Positions 12,801 to 25,200 of a stretch of DNA of 64,000 nt are shown piece after piece. The stretch comes from Nemopilema nomurai (lineage: Eukaryota; Cnidaria; Scyphozoa; Rhizostomeae; Rhizostomatidae). The notes beneath the pieces are model-generated. The model worked only from the letters and a program-made list of their open reading frames with translations. It made no database searches and was not told the origin of the DNA. A program made the translations under genes and the position numbers. Numbering within the stretch: position 1 is the first letter of the stretch; each line of letters starts with the position of its first letter. Location of the stretch: assembly GCA_003864495.1 (NCBI GenBank), contig ML133461.1, positions 806,001 to 870,000 of the forward strand. The letters are read 5' to 3'.

Positions 12801-15800
12801 AAGAAAGGACCATGGACAAATTTTCTTTGAGATCTAATACAAAAATCTACTTTTTGAACTAAGTCTCGATGAATATTCAAGACTCAACAATTATGGCAAG
12901 TTCTCACAGAAATTAATGTATTACAATGCACTTTTAATCACGGTTAAACCAAGGTTAAATCCCTCTCAAGTGTATAATTGCTCCTAGTCAAAACCAACCT
13001 CTCTGGGAGGCTGAACGAATGTGCATTGGCGCATGCGCATCAGCGTTTAATACCGCTGGAGACAAAAATGGCCTCAAAAAGGTTGATTATCACAGATTAC
13101 ACTGCCTTTTAAGCTGTCGCTTTTTAGAGATTAAACGCATAGAACAAAATGTGGTAAGTGGTACTTTAGTATGAAACACCCGATTAGAATGTGATGCCAA
13201 TTCATGCATATTATTTAGCACTTGTTAATCCAATTGGCATTATGAGACCCAATTAGATGCAGCCCTATACCCCCGAAGTCTCCTGTGTTGGGTGTTACAT
13301 TCAAAAATTTTAAGGCAGCAATAGTTCATGAACAAGCCTTACTTAGAGGAGGGAACCAGCACGACAGATATAACATTCAAAATCGTTTTCACTTCGGTTA
13401 CTTATAACGCTCCTCCTCCTGGGCTTCGACGCAGGCTGGAACGTGTTGGGGCCAAGGGAAATCATAACAAGAGATGTTTAAAACTTTATTTTTTATGTGA
13501 GGGCGCCATGGCCCCATCGGCCCCCCTCTCTTCGTCGGGGGCTCTGCTCCTCAAAGACATAGTAACCAGGGGCACTTACCCTCTCTACTTTTAAGAATTC
13601 TGAAGGAAATGCCCCTTCATAATTCTTGACATTGCCCTGTTTTGCCTACTGTTATATAACTAAAGCAGTTACTTGAAATGCTGAGGATATCGAAGAACGA
13701 TTAAAGCAATTGGTGACCTTTTTGAAAACTTGGCTAATTCAACTGTCCATTGACACCAATGAATTGGTGATTCATCCAGTGGCTTTCTGCAACAGGCTTT
13801 TCCAAAATCCTGAGATCTATAAAATTTCGTTCAAGTGCTGTTCAAAACATGTGCCCCCTCTTTTACCTTAATTGTCCTTACGCTCTTCTCCTTTCTCAAA
13901 CCTTCCATGAATCACTTGGGGTATTCAAACTTTGACATACTATCAGACAATTCAAACATGTGCGTATTGAGTGTGAGATGGAATGTCTGAGCAGACAGAA
14001 AAGACAGAGAAGAGCAGAAATAATCAAGTGTCATTTGTCATGTTCTTTCAATGTCTGAAATGATGTGGTTGCTGATGACTGTTGTCCTAACCGGATTTTG
14101 CACTTTGGTGTCAGATTACCTGTCTAAATATTCCTTTAAGCACCACACGTCTGTTATAGTCTTAACTGTGTTGAATTTAATAAGAAAGAATTGTGGTGCT
14201 ATTTCAGTTGACGTCACTGGACACTTTAAACTTGGCACAGAATAAATAGCCTACAAAAATGTATCTAATCCCAAGACAAGGGTTCGCAATTTCTGTGGAT
14301 AAAAAGGAATCAAGTCGATTCTTATTCTCACTGCAGAGTCGATATTTCTGGCTCAGAAGTCGAATATTGTTAGTATATTAAAACCAGTGAATCAGTATAC
14401 CCTTGAACACTACGCCACACCTAGATATGAAGCAGTTCTCTCTTAGCATGACAAGCTTTGCAACGTAGGTGACGAAAACGAAAAGAAGCCTTTATGCTTT
14501 CGTGCAATATATGAAGAACTACGCATCATAGGTTTGCTTAGGATCATCTCGATATTGTCAACAGGCCCGTTGCAGGAGCAGAAAAAACACACCCTCCTTA
14601 AATTCCGCAGGCTATATTTTCTGTTGAAAGATATAAACGATTAAATTTCAAATAGGATTATAGTAAGAAGCATCCAGGATGTGGGGGAAACGTCACCTAA
14701 TTTAATACAATTCTTAAGGTGAATTTCCTTTGACCTTCGAATTTGTTTTCGTGCTGCTACTTATTATAATTTGTATTGCATTATTTAATTTAAACGATTT
14801 AAATGTTAATAGTACTTGATAAATACAGACTAACATAGACAGGTTCCCGTGGCTTTTTAAGCCCCTGGCTCTTAATCCAAAATTTTTCGGTTTGGTTTTT
14901 CTCAAAATAGTCACAAGCAGCTGATTATTGCGGTTGGAGTCCCCGCTGCCTCGACGTGTTGTTGGAGGTGATTTGAAAATTATTTCAATGGCCATTCAAA
15001 AAATCAAGAAACAAATTGAACGTCGGCCAGTTCTTCAGGGCAGAATGACTTACGTGATAACTGGCCACATAACTCAGATTAAGTTTCACGGTCAATTTGT
15101 AACAATATTACAGAAGCTTCATATTTGGAAAGCTACCATCAGATTTCTGTTTTGTGCCAAACTTCTCTGGTCACGTATCGCGCTACCGTATGGTTTCTCA
15201 ACCCTGCCCTACCGTCTAAGAATTCACCAGAAAGATATCATCTTGCCTAAATCGATCCCCCAATGTTTTTAGAAGGTTTCTTTGGGATGTCCGTTGCTTT
15301 CTAATCCTCTTGACATGGTCAGAGACGAGGTATACCGCGATAAGATGACGTCAGAGACGACGGTAGTCACGCACCCTGGGGTGAGCAGTACCGTCGTTGC
15401 GGGATGGTTCCGTTTGTCATCGTTTTATTTTTAGAGAATTGATCACAAGCATGTATGTACATATCGGTATCCTGTTTACCAGATGATATTTTGACTCCTG
15501 TAGCCAGTCGAATACAGTCCTCAAATCATCTTGAAAGGAGACCTTTGGAGGTCCGCAGGACAACATGAATCACTGCGATGACTCATTGCAACCCTGATGG
15601 GTATATGATGATGTCATTATTTAATCCGGCCTACATGCGTAATAGGGTTTTCCTAATCAACTTGTTTCGAGCAATCTACCGTGCTTTTTTCGCCATCAGT
15701 TCCACTGCAACGCATGATAGTTTTAGCATTGAAAATGCAAGTTCGGGTTTTGAAAGAAAACGTGCGATCGTGTCTTAAAAAAACAGCAAATAGCGGTGAT

Positions 15801-16639
15801 GCCTTGTCACTCGCAAAACCTAGATGCCAAGTTTTTGCATATGCCAAGATGCTTTCTATAAATGGCTGTAGGCAATTGAAAGACCTTCAGTCCTATTCTG
15901 AACCAGTCAGTCTATTTTTCGAGCACATTTACGTAGGCAGGGTCAATTGTGTGAACTTAGATTCCCGACTTAAACAATCTTCTCTTTCATCAAAGGATCA
16001 TATATTTTTGCTTTTGATTAATGTGAAAGTCCTAAGGCCCCTATTAAACTTTAGCCAAGCGGAAGAGTTCCAAAGCCAGTACAAATAGGCCTTGCGTTCA
16101 TATAAGAATTGTTTGGATCATGCCAAACCTCTCTCTCCATGCTCATATTAAAATGATTTCATTTGGCATTTTTCCGTTTGGGTCTAGTATAAACGGCCAA
16201 AACCAAACGGGACCGAGCCAAAGAAGAAGGGATTGCAAACGAGGCAAATTTGCATTGACTAGGAGGCTTGTTGACCTGACTGTTGGCAGTTTATTTCAAA
16301 TTTCACGATGGATCAAATAAAGAAAACAAAGTACATTTTGGTGCCACGTTGAAATAACTTGTCGTCGACTAATAAATAATGATGCAGTTTGCTGGATCTG
16401 GCCATAACAGCAAATAATTGTGGCGCGTGTTCCTCCTCCGAAAATTAATTTTCCTGAGCTGTTGGGAGTTTTTTCCGAACTGCATGTAAACAGGGTTCCA
16501 GCTTATGTTCGGCTAGCTTTGACTCGTCCTTGCGTGTTTATGTTGGATCCCACATAGGCAAAGTTTATCAAACAATTAACAATGTTAAGCGCTTTATCAA
16601 AACACTAACCAGAAGGAGCTGCTTATGCAATCTAAAGAA

Positions 16640-16737
16640 AAGTTGAGAATGAAAATGCGGGAAGTTGAGAATGAAAATGCTGTCAAAATTGAAAGAGCCA
16701 GTGACTAAAAACATCAGTTCTTGATGATGTTTTTAGT
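16640..16737. repeat. Short direct duplication next to a 13-bp perfect hairpin
   Basis: AAGTTGAGAATGAAAATGC occurs at 16640-16658 and 16662-16680. Just downstream ACTAAAAACATCA (16704-16716) is the exact reverse complement of 16725-16737, with an 8-base loop. No product is evident. Confidence 0.6.
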
Positions 16738-18599
16738 AATATAGCTTCTTCTCCAACTTTAATGAAGGTGAAATGTTACAAAAATGCTGGTTTGGTGACA
16801 AGAATAACCAAACAAGATCGGAATGTTTCAAAACGGAATGTTTATAGATTCACTCATTCGTTACAATCAAAAGAATGACAAGGTTTTGGAACCAGACCAA
16901 ACAATTCATGCAGATTTGCAATTTTGTTTTTTAAGATCACTCAAAGCGGTTTTGCAATGGAGAATAGTTTTCTACTGCAAAACTGTTTGAATTAATTCTC
17001 CCAACTCATAAAAGTAAATCTGTTCATAAAGTTAGGCCAGGAAAATTATATTTCTGTATCTGGTATACAAATTTTACTAAAGTCTCCAACACCCCCAATC
17101 CATTGTACGTTCTGATCTTCCGCGATGATGATCTTAATGTGGTGAAAAATAAATTCATAATTACTCAATTCACAATAATAAAACGACAATTGAGTGGTTT
17201 GCCAAAGTTAATTTTGAATTACTGTCTAGTCTTTTCAACTTCATTGGTATTTTATCAAGACCTCAAAACAATTCAATTTGTTGAGATTTCGAAACTACAG
17301 AGCTTGTTAAGAAACCGTATGAGTGATAAAATTATCCTCACAGCATGTCGGTGCGAAAGAAATCGAAACCTAAATCCTAATTAAAGGCCGTTGTTACACA
17401 GTAAGGTGATTTTCCATTTCAAAGGTAGTGAAGACCTTGAGGGTGTTCTTGAATTTATTTCATAACAGTCTAGACTGGTTTTTATTTACAAAGCCAGTTA
17501 GTCCGCCAGAAAGAATGAATGCCCAGGGCTTCTGTCTGTTGTTACCAAATTGATAAAATAACAGTTCCTCGATTTGTCGACCAAAACATAACTTAGTAAT
17601 TACAAGTCACAAGTCAAAGCCATTAGTATCAAAGCAACAAGGTCTAAGAACTGAAAGGCTGGAATGTTAATATTAGAAGCAAAGCAACTCTTCTCATATT
17701 ATCATTCACCGCATATTATTTGCCTCCGAGAGCTTCTGCAACCTGCATTTCCCTGATAATGGTTTTCTTTTGCTTTTTGAGATTTTCCAAAAGCAAATCT
17801 GCTTCTCGTTGTTCAATTTTTGCAAAAACTCTAGCTTCCAAACGCAGTGTTTACATTTCAAGAATTTGAGTGAAATTTTCTCGTTTTAATAGAAATCCAC
17901 AAAACATAAGTTGGGAATTTAGACGAACATTGGATCGTACTATTGAAACCTTCCAGTGGAAAGTGGAAACCACCAACACAACCCCCCCTCCTCTTCCCGC
18001 GAATAGTTGAAAGAGGTCCAACAAAAAGAAAGAAAGGAACAGTTATTAATCCGGCATTGTTGAGAGCATTAGCGATCTTCCTCAACTCCGCTCAGCTTAA
18101 AGCCAAATTGGCTCGAGATAAGAGACCTTCTAGGATTTTGGGATCCTTCGTGCAAACTATGGAGACCCAATGACAAACAGCGTTTCAGAAAGCCAGATTT
18201 TGGATCATCTTAGCCATTCTAAAACTTGATTTACCAGTTTTGAGGCTGGCATTCTTAGTATTCAAATACAAATTTTGGATAAAAAGTGCAGTTTATGAAA
18301 TTGATATTTTTTCAAGCTCACCTGATATCACGTTATTTCACGAAGCGGTTACATGAAAAATTTCAGAAAACGTTAAACAAAAGAAAACACTAGCTAACAA
18401 TTTCGTTTTTGAAAGAAATGGTCGTTGAAATGAATCTATTTATTTAAGCTGCAAATAACGAGGCGATTAGTTTTGTAACATAAATGTGTCGGTTATTAGT
18501 AATAGATGCTTCCCAATGCGGAAGAGGGACCTAGTCAAACGTCCATTTGATGCTTCGGTCTGTCATACGTGCCATCTTCGAAATAATTGGGATGCTATT

Positions 18600-18925
18600 T
18601 CACTTTTCCTCCACAACCTCACACCTTCCTCTAGCCTCTCCCCCTACTCTCACCTATTACACTCTGCTACTAGCCCTTCCCTCTCCCTTTTCCCTTCACC
18701 CATTCTCTTCGCCCCCTTCACCCATTCTCTTCGCCCTCTCCCTGTCTCATCGCCCTTTCCCTCTCTCTTTTCCCCTTCTCCCTCTCTCTCTCTTTGCCCT
18801 CTCTCTTCCCTTTCTCCCTCTCTCTTCGCTTTCTCCCTCTTTCTTTGGCTTCTCCCCTCATCCTCTCTCTACGCCCCCCCCCCCACCCCTTCCTCACACC
18901 CTCTGCCCTCTTCACCAGATCGATG
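18600..18925. repeat. Pyrimidine-rich (CT) low-complexity tract
   Basis: More than 300 bases almost entirely C and T on the plus strand, with runs of CTCTCT and a C-run near 18876-18889. Long open frames through it come from the composition. If intron 1 is real, its transcript is purine-rich here. Confidence 0.9.
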
Positions 18926-20736
18926 TCCTCTTTTTCTTCCGTGGCTCAGTGAATTAGAGATAATGAATGAGCCAGTTATTTTCTAACTATTTTCCATGAA
19001 TGACCTTCAGGCGTAAAGTGCCGTTTGCGCAAGTGGTACCAAAATTTAGAAGTTTTCAAATATCTGCACAAATCTTAGACAGAACATGATAAATATTATT
19101 CAAATACAAAAATATTTACATTTGTGGATTTCATTGAATAAATGAAACAAAAAACTGCACTGCGTTCGGAGCAACATAAAAAGGTGCAAGAACGCTGCTC
19201 CTCTACAAGAAAAAAGAGATTTTGTCTCTTTCAGTTCAAGTTCGAGTCGCTGGAGACAGCTATTCGCTGCCAGCTAGTCTGTGTGGCTTCCGTCTTATGG
19301 CAAGGGAAGGGAACACTAAAACACAGAGAAACACATGTTTGGAGAAGCCGCGGAAAACATAAACTAAAAGATTGTGGTTTCAGGGACACAGTCGATTTTG
19401 TTAACCATCAAATTCGATTGTTTGATTCTCCTGGGCTACGGAGGGTTCCCTTTGATCGCATTTTTCAAATTTGAATTCACTTTGTAACTGTACTGAATCT
19501 ATTTCTTTTTAAACTAAATAAATCAAAATTATATTTTAATTAATCCATGAACGGCCGATAAGTTTCGATTCCCGTTAGGAATGAAATGAGTTTCAAGGCC
19601 TATCGAATTTCGATTGTACCAAACTCTCAAAGACCTTGTGAGGTGACAGCCAAGCAAGTACCCAAAGTTATTTCAATGATTGTTTATGACAAGCCTCTTG
19701 TACTGGTGAATCTAATCTTTGGTCAAAGACACTGACGTAGGGGGACCTTCAAGGCCGGACAAATTAAAATGCACGCACTTGAGAGAAGAAGTTTGGAAAT
19801 CTCGTTTTCTACCCTTGTTATTTTTGGAATGTTGAGCTATTCTGCAGCCGATCGCCCAAATTGACTAGATTTATTCCTAGACTAAAACTTAATCCATTCT
19901 TAACTTTGCCATCCATGGTCTTGCACGCAAAATACCCTAAGATTTGGGGTAGATATACACCATCGAAACTCCCGTTACATCAAATTACATTCCGAGTTAA
20001 CAAATTTACTTGTGTGTCATCCCGGCTTTTTGTAAATTTATATTCATGCAGGGTTAACATGCGTTACCTCCGCCAGTAAACTAATCATGGACCAAATGCC
20101 TTCCGTTCATATCGATTTTCGCAATGCACTTTTGCAATAATCGCGTATGTGTATGTTTATTTGCGCGATAAGAAATTTTTACCCCCAGACACATACGACT
20201 GATTTTTGCAAAATAAAGTAAATAGTAGAATATGACGAAGTATGTTCGTGCCTAAAGCTGATTCATATACTTGGTAACGGTCGTGTTAGTCGAAATGAGC
20301 ATTTCCAGAACATGTGCAACAAATGGATCGCTAAGTAAAAGTACCACAATGAAGGAGCTTTCCCGGAATAATTGAGACCAGTGCACTGTTTTCATGGTTG
20401 TAGATCTGTTGAAAGGTCGACAGTGCGATCAAGCTTGGACGTAGAAGCTCTAGGCTATTCGGCGTGTCCAACAATAACAAACCTTTGGTTTTTTTAACTT
20501 TGACCAACAGAGCGGCTCCAAATCTTTGTCGTTTAGATGAGTTGAGCCTTCCTGCTGGACCCTTTCGGGCAGTCATTAAGTCACTACTCATCTAGGTTTT
20601 GGGGAAACTGGTGTAATTTACCAGCCAATATTAAGTACGAAGTTCCATTTCTCGTACCACATCAAAGTCGTGGCGAGTATTTCGCAACAAACCGCTAGGC
20701 AAAAATGTTTCATTGACAAAATGATATCATTCATAC

Positions 20737-21067
20737 CTTGGTTGCATTCCTTTCTTGTTTCATTGAAGGCTTCCTGCATTTTCTGAACCGTCTCTACGCT
20801 CGCTCTCAGCTCATCGACTTGCGATTGCAGGTTTTCCAGCAAACTAATAACTTTGTCAATTTTCGATGGTTTGCCATTTCGCCCCGTTTCTGTCTGATCT
20901 TTCTTTTGACTTTTTAAAAACTCCTCAAAAGTGATCTTCTGTTCTTGACCCTCGGCAATCCCGTCACGTCCATTTCCAACTCCTTCGATGAAGGTCTGTG
21001 AGTTGATTTCCCTTGAAATTAAAAGCAAAACCAGTATTCTATATACACATGGCCTGTGCACGGCCAT
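20737..21067 (-). CDS. First coding exon: signal peptide plus coiled coil of the four-domain protein
   Basis: ATG at 21067-21065 opens a 110-residue exon. Residues about 8-18 are a hydrophobic core (ILVLLLI) after a basic start, with likely cleavage near residues 23-24 (NSQ). Residues about 69-105 show a heptad-like pattern (IDKVISLLENL, then VDELRASVETVQKM), a probable short coiled coil that could oligomerise the protein. A donor (CAAG then GTATGA, at 20736) ends the exon one base into a codon. That phase is what the acceptor at 6886 needs, and joining the two gives a complete frame through to the stop at 368. The link across 13.85 kb is inferred from strand, phase and a sensible secreted architecture; an unseen extra exon in between is possible. 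A TATA box lies upstream. Confidence 0.65.
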
Positions 21068-21113
21068 TCTCAGTCGATGCGAGTTGGCTGCGCTCTCGCT
21101 GTTGGCCTGGATG

Positions 21114-21168
21114 TGACGTCTCCTATCAGAAACTCGCCAAATAGCCCGTGAGTTGTGGTTTATTTATA
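21114..21168 (-). promoter_or_regulatory. Core promoter of the four-domain gene: TATA box and CRE half
   Basis: On the minus strand TATAAATA sits at 21168-21161, about 95 bases before the ATG, which places a start site near 21130. A GACGTCA sequence (7 of 8 bases of a CRE) lies at 21120-21114, between the predicted start site and the ATG. Recognised by eye only. Confidence 0.4.
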
Positions 21169-21878
21169 TTTCGCCGCAAGCGATTGTTAATTGATACACG
21201 AGACTAATGCGAGTGTTGTTGTTTCATCGACAATACTTAGCGATTCATACTGGTTTCCTGTGAGTCAAGTCCATACAAATGCCGATAACGTAATATTTCG
21301 TGTAGCAAATCGTAAATGCGACACTTGTCTACAGGTGTAATTATCTGTTACGATGCCACATTCGACAATCTGTCAAAATATCCTTTGGCATTTTCGGTAC
21401 GCAAGGGGATTTCCACTGAGGTGAGACAAACAATTTTCCATCCGAAATAACTTTTTACCGCATGTTGATTCTTTCAACTTAAAAGTCATTATACAGAAGA
21501 CAAACAGAATTACATTAGAGATTAAGGGGACTTCACACCATAACAAATGGATGATTGTTTCGGAGGAACATCAAGTTAGAGAACGTTTGCACCCTTTTCA
21601 AAAGCAAACATGCCCCTTGGACTGTGCACGCAGTTTTGAGGCTGATTCTATAAGAAAGTTGAAAAGCCACTCCGCCATTGATCAATTTTTCAGTTAGGCC
21701 AGTTAGACCGGCTTGGTCCCAGCCCTGTCTTTGGCATGCCAACATGGTTTGCAGCCAAATTTTTTCTTGTCATCGGGGCAGTGTTTCCCAACTCCAAACA
21801 ACGAATGACTATTTTCCGGTATTGTGCTGCCCTTTCCTTCTGCTCAGAAACGTCATTTCATTTTTTGGCCTTTAGAGT

Positions 21879-21892
21879 GGGGGGGGGGGGGG
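21879..21892. repeat. G14 homopolymer
   Basis: Fourteen consecutive G, followed by TGGAGGGGG. G-rich enough to form a G-quadruplex in principle, and prone to sequencing error. Confidence 0.8.
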
Positions 21893-22146
21893 TGGAGGGG
21901 GTTCTGTGACTGCACACCAACGGTGAAAAATATAACAATCGGAATACCAAGGCCTCATTGCGTTCATAAGGAGATTTGGCTTAAAAAGGTTTTGCGCTAC
22001 AAATGTGCACTTATAAATCCTGGCTTCTACCACGGCCTCAAGCCCCCGCCTCACCGCATCCTCAAGTCAGAAGATGGTTAAAATCTATTTTCACTTCCCC
22101 TGTTTGTGAATGTCAATTAGTTGCTGAATTTGCTCTTTTGAAATTT

Positions 22147-22229
22147 TTGCTGTTGCTGTTATTGCTGTTGTTGTTGCTGTTGTTATTGCTGTTGTTGTTG
22201 CTGTTGTTGTTGCTGTTGTTGTTGTTGTT
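22147..22229. repeat. TTG/CTG triplet microsatellite
   Basis: Interrupted run of TTG, CTG and TTA triplets over about 80 bases. It makes a poly-leucine frame on plus and CAA/CAG on minus, but no gene structure surrounds it. Confidence 0.85.
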
Positions 22230-25200
22230 CGACAATGGTGGTCCAACAAGGTCAATGTATAGCTTTCGTGCTCTGTTAAAAGGGTTCAAAATTGCTGTTA
22301 CTTTGCCCCTATTGCATCTTGACCATCTATATCCAAGTGATATTAATTGTCCATGATATATTTGATGTTTATACGGAAGTTTTAATTTAAATTTTATTTA
22401 ATCCTGGCTGTTTTCCTCGACTGTGATATTCCTAAATATATTCCCGCCCTACTTTAAACAGCAGAACTTTCGCTTTAAATGCCTATTTTTATTTTAATAA
22501 AATATTTTTCACTTTTCAACACATTCTTGGAAAATACTATCTGCGAATTGTAAAGCAATTGACTCTAAAAAGTGTTAATGATGCTCGGTTGCCAACTTAT
22601 ATCTTAATTTTGATAAGATTTCCAGTCTAGATTAAAGCTGTCTGGACCTTTAGTTGATCGAACTTACAAGAATTCTATTCACTCCTAGCCGACCAGATTT
22701 CTGGAAGGTTTCGAGTTTCATTCACCTGTTTTTGGATATTGGGTTTGAATTGGGTATCGGTGAATTTTCTCCCGTTTTCTTGATTTCCCAAAATCAAATT
22801 GGTTGTTCTATGCTGCATATTTGTTTCCTTTTTTCCACAATTTCAACGTCTGTTGAGTCCAATCTGTTCTGGCTGTATTTTCGTATCCCCAAGAGTGGCC
22901 CCATTAATAATATTCAGTTGTAGCAATTAGCCCATGACCATACCACCTCCCAGTATATGGATACTGATATTTGTCGAAGTGTAGCTTTTGCGATCCTGTT
23001 TGTCTTAAAAGCTCATATCGTCTCAGTGCAAAGTTCTTGCACTCAGAAATAGCATGAACAGCTGTCCGTTCAAGGCCTTTGCATATTTTGAAGAGCTGTA
23101 AAGGTATTGCAGCACCTAGAAACAGTTGTTTATCTCTGTGCTACTCGAGAAAGATCCAATTAAGCTGAATATTGCTTACTACTGTTTTCACAGTATTTAT
23201 TTGCACTGAATTCCTTCTTGATATCAGTTTTCCTACTGTTTAAAAAGTCATTCTTTTGTTTTCCCAGAATAGCTTCGAATCATAAATTAATAGAAGATGG
23301 TTAGATAAAGGTCTGGTTTTGCAAAATTGATGGCCTGTTTTATTTTATACAATGAACAATGGAATGAGAAAAGTCCACAAGTAGTGAGAAAAAATGTCAC
23401 TTTTAATATGCGCTACTTTTAATGATGATGTGCCAATTTTCACCACTGAGGTCAGTTCTACTTCTCCGATTCGTTCACATTGTTTTTCTGATGAACTGCC
23501 AGGTTTTGACCAAAACTGTTATGGACTCAAGGCATCATGAGCAACGAAGCATATTAAAGGCTTTCCTTTGGTCAATTCACTTTGCTACAAAGCCGGATTT
23601 CTTTCTTTGAAGCTTTCGATAATTGCTTTGTCGGTAGGCAACTAATCTTTATTTCCTCTTGACCTCTTTTTGCCACTCTTCTGTTCCCCAGGCTATATCC
23701 CAAAAGCAGCCAAGTGCTATCCAAAGCCGATTTATTATGTCCATGGAAAGCGTGAACATTGTAGTTTATAATGCATCCTTACCTTTAGCTTTTTCCATCG
23801 TAGGTGGTACTGTTTGGATGCAATTCCCATGTAAGAAAATCGTTTGAGAATGGCAATCGGCATGTAAGTGGCTAGATATTTGATATCCAGACTCCTCGAT
23901 GCCCTCTGGGCTGTTTACAGTCATCTGGTTTTTCATTTGCTTTGTGATACCCTGACAATAACAGAACAATCGTCTTATTCTTCAACTTGAGATCAAATTT
24001 TCAAGCTTTGCTCTTTTATCCAGCCTGCGTTGTATTCTTGATGCCCTGGTCTTTCACGCCAGTCAAGAATGGGGCTCCTCAAGGTGACTGACTCAGCCCA
24101 TTGCTTGTCAATCCTAGTATAAGCACCTCCAATAACTTAGTTATATATGATGAGTGTAAACTTGACATAGATAATTGTCATAGACAGCCTGTCATCAGTG
24201 GTGTATTGCTATCCGAATAACAGGGAATGGGGTAGGGGCCTCATGCACAAAATATTGCAAAGGAATTTGCCAATTTCCAGTATTAACTACTGAGACTCGG
24301 CATCCCTACCTGTTATCCTAAAAGTCTCAAATCATCTTCCCGCAGCAACTTCTGACCAGATCCTGAGCTCTTTCGTTCAAAAAATAATACTTTGTGTTTA
24401 ATTCTAATGTTGAAAACATGTACAGCTAAATCACACTCAGTTATCATTATTTTTGCTACCAGCTAACCACGTTCATGGAAATTTACAATGATCTGCAACC
24501 TTGAATTGTGAGGTCTATAGTGGTGTAATCATTCTTATTGTATATTGGGTAACAAAGAATGTTCATTAAATGCACTAACAGAGTTGGTTTTTATGATGTG
24601 AGAATATTGTAAAAGCTTGACTGAACTTTCCAGTAAGTGGCAAGGAACTGTTTTAGTTCTGTACTGTATCAAAAGGACACCCTTTCTGTCCACAACTGTT
24701 TGACCACTAATAGAATCTACGGATGCGCCGGTCTCTGATCCTCTTTAAATTCTTCTTCCCAGCTTACCTTGTCTGCCCGCCTCCACGAGATACAACCATT
24801 GTTCTCCATTAACTCGGACCTCTCGAGACCGTTCGGTCCAATACTTGATAAAAGGACTCCCCACCATCTTGGGCATATGAATGGCTGGTTGTTTGTAGCA
24901 TTAGTCCTACGGTACATCGCCATTAACAACTCTTTAGGCCTATTTTCATAAACCGCAGCCGACACCCTGAAGCCTGAGCAAAAATTTTAGAGTTGTGCCG
25001 TGAAGGTTCACACAGTTCGCAGCTTATCTAAGTAAAATCAATCACAGACTTGTTTTTTGAAATGTTATCAAACCAGGCAGTTTAACTTGTTTCCTTACAG
25101 AGCTACGAGATCTCAGTTAAGTTTTCATCAAGGTTTTTTTGAAAATTTTCCGCTAACTGAAAGGCGTACTTTACATGTGGTCTTCCAGCCCGGCTTTATT

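Larger units (their letters stand above)
6886..20736 (-). other. Long first intron of the four-domain gene
   Basis: 13.85 kb of AT-rich DNA with no convincing coding exon on either strand. I see only scattered short frames, a perfect 12-bp inverted repeat (9520-9531 and 9575-9586), a GC-richer patch at about 13.40-13.58 kb, a hairpin with an adjacent 22-bp direct duplication at 16.64-16.74 kb, and the pyrimidine tract at 18.6-18.9 kb. That this is an intron depends on the link between the 21 kb exon and the 6.9 kb exon. Confidence 0.5.

Noticed and set aside
18486..18986. Overlapping long ORFs (166, 136 and 65 residues)
   Set aside because: They run through the CT-rich tract and are rich in Pro, Ser and Leu, or in Arg, Glu and Gly on the other strand, only because of base composition.
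22003..22356. Poly-leucine ORF
   Set aside because: Product of the TTG/CTG microsatellite; no start context, homology or splice partners.
24050..24240. NGAPQGD..LSPLLVN-like reading, reminiscent of a reverse transcriptase palm motif
   Set aside because: Contains a stop in the key position and nothing RT-like on either side; too short to support.
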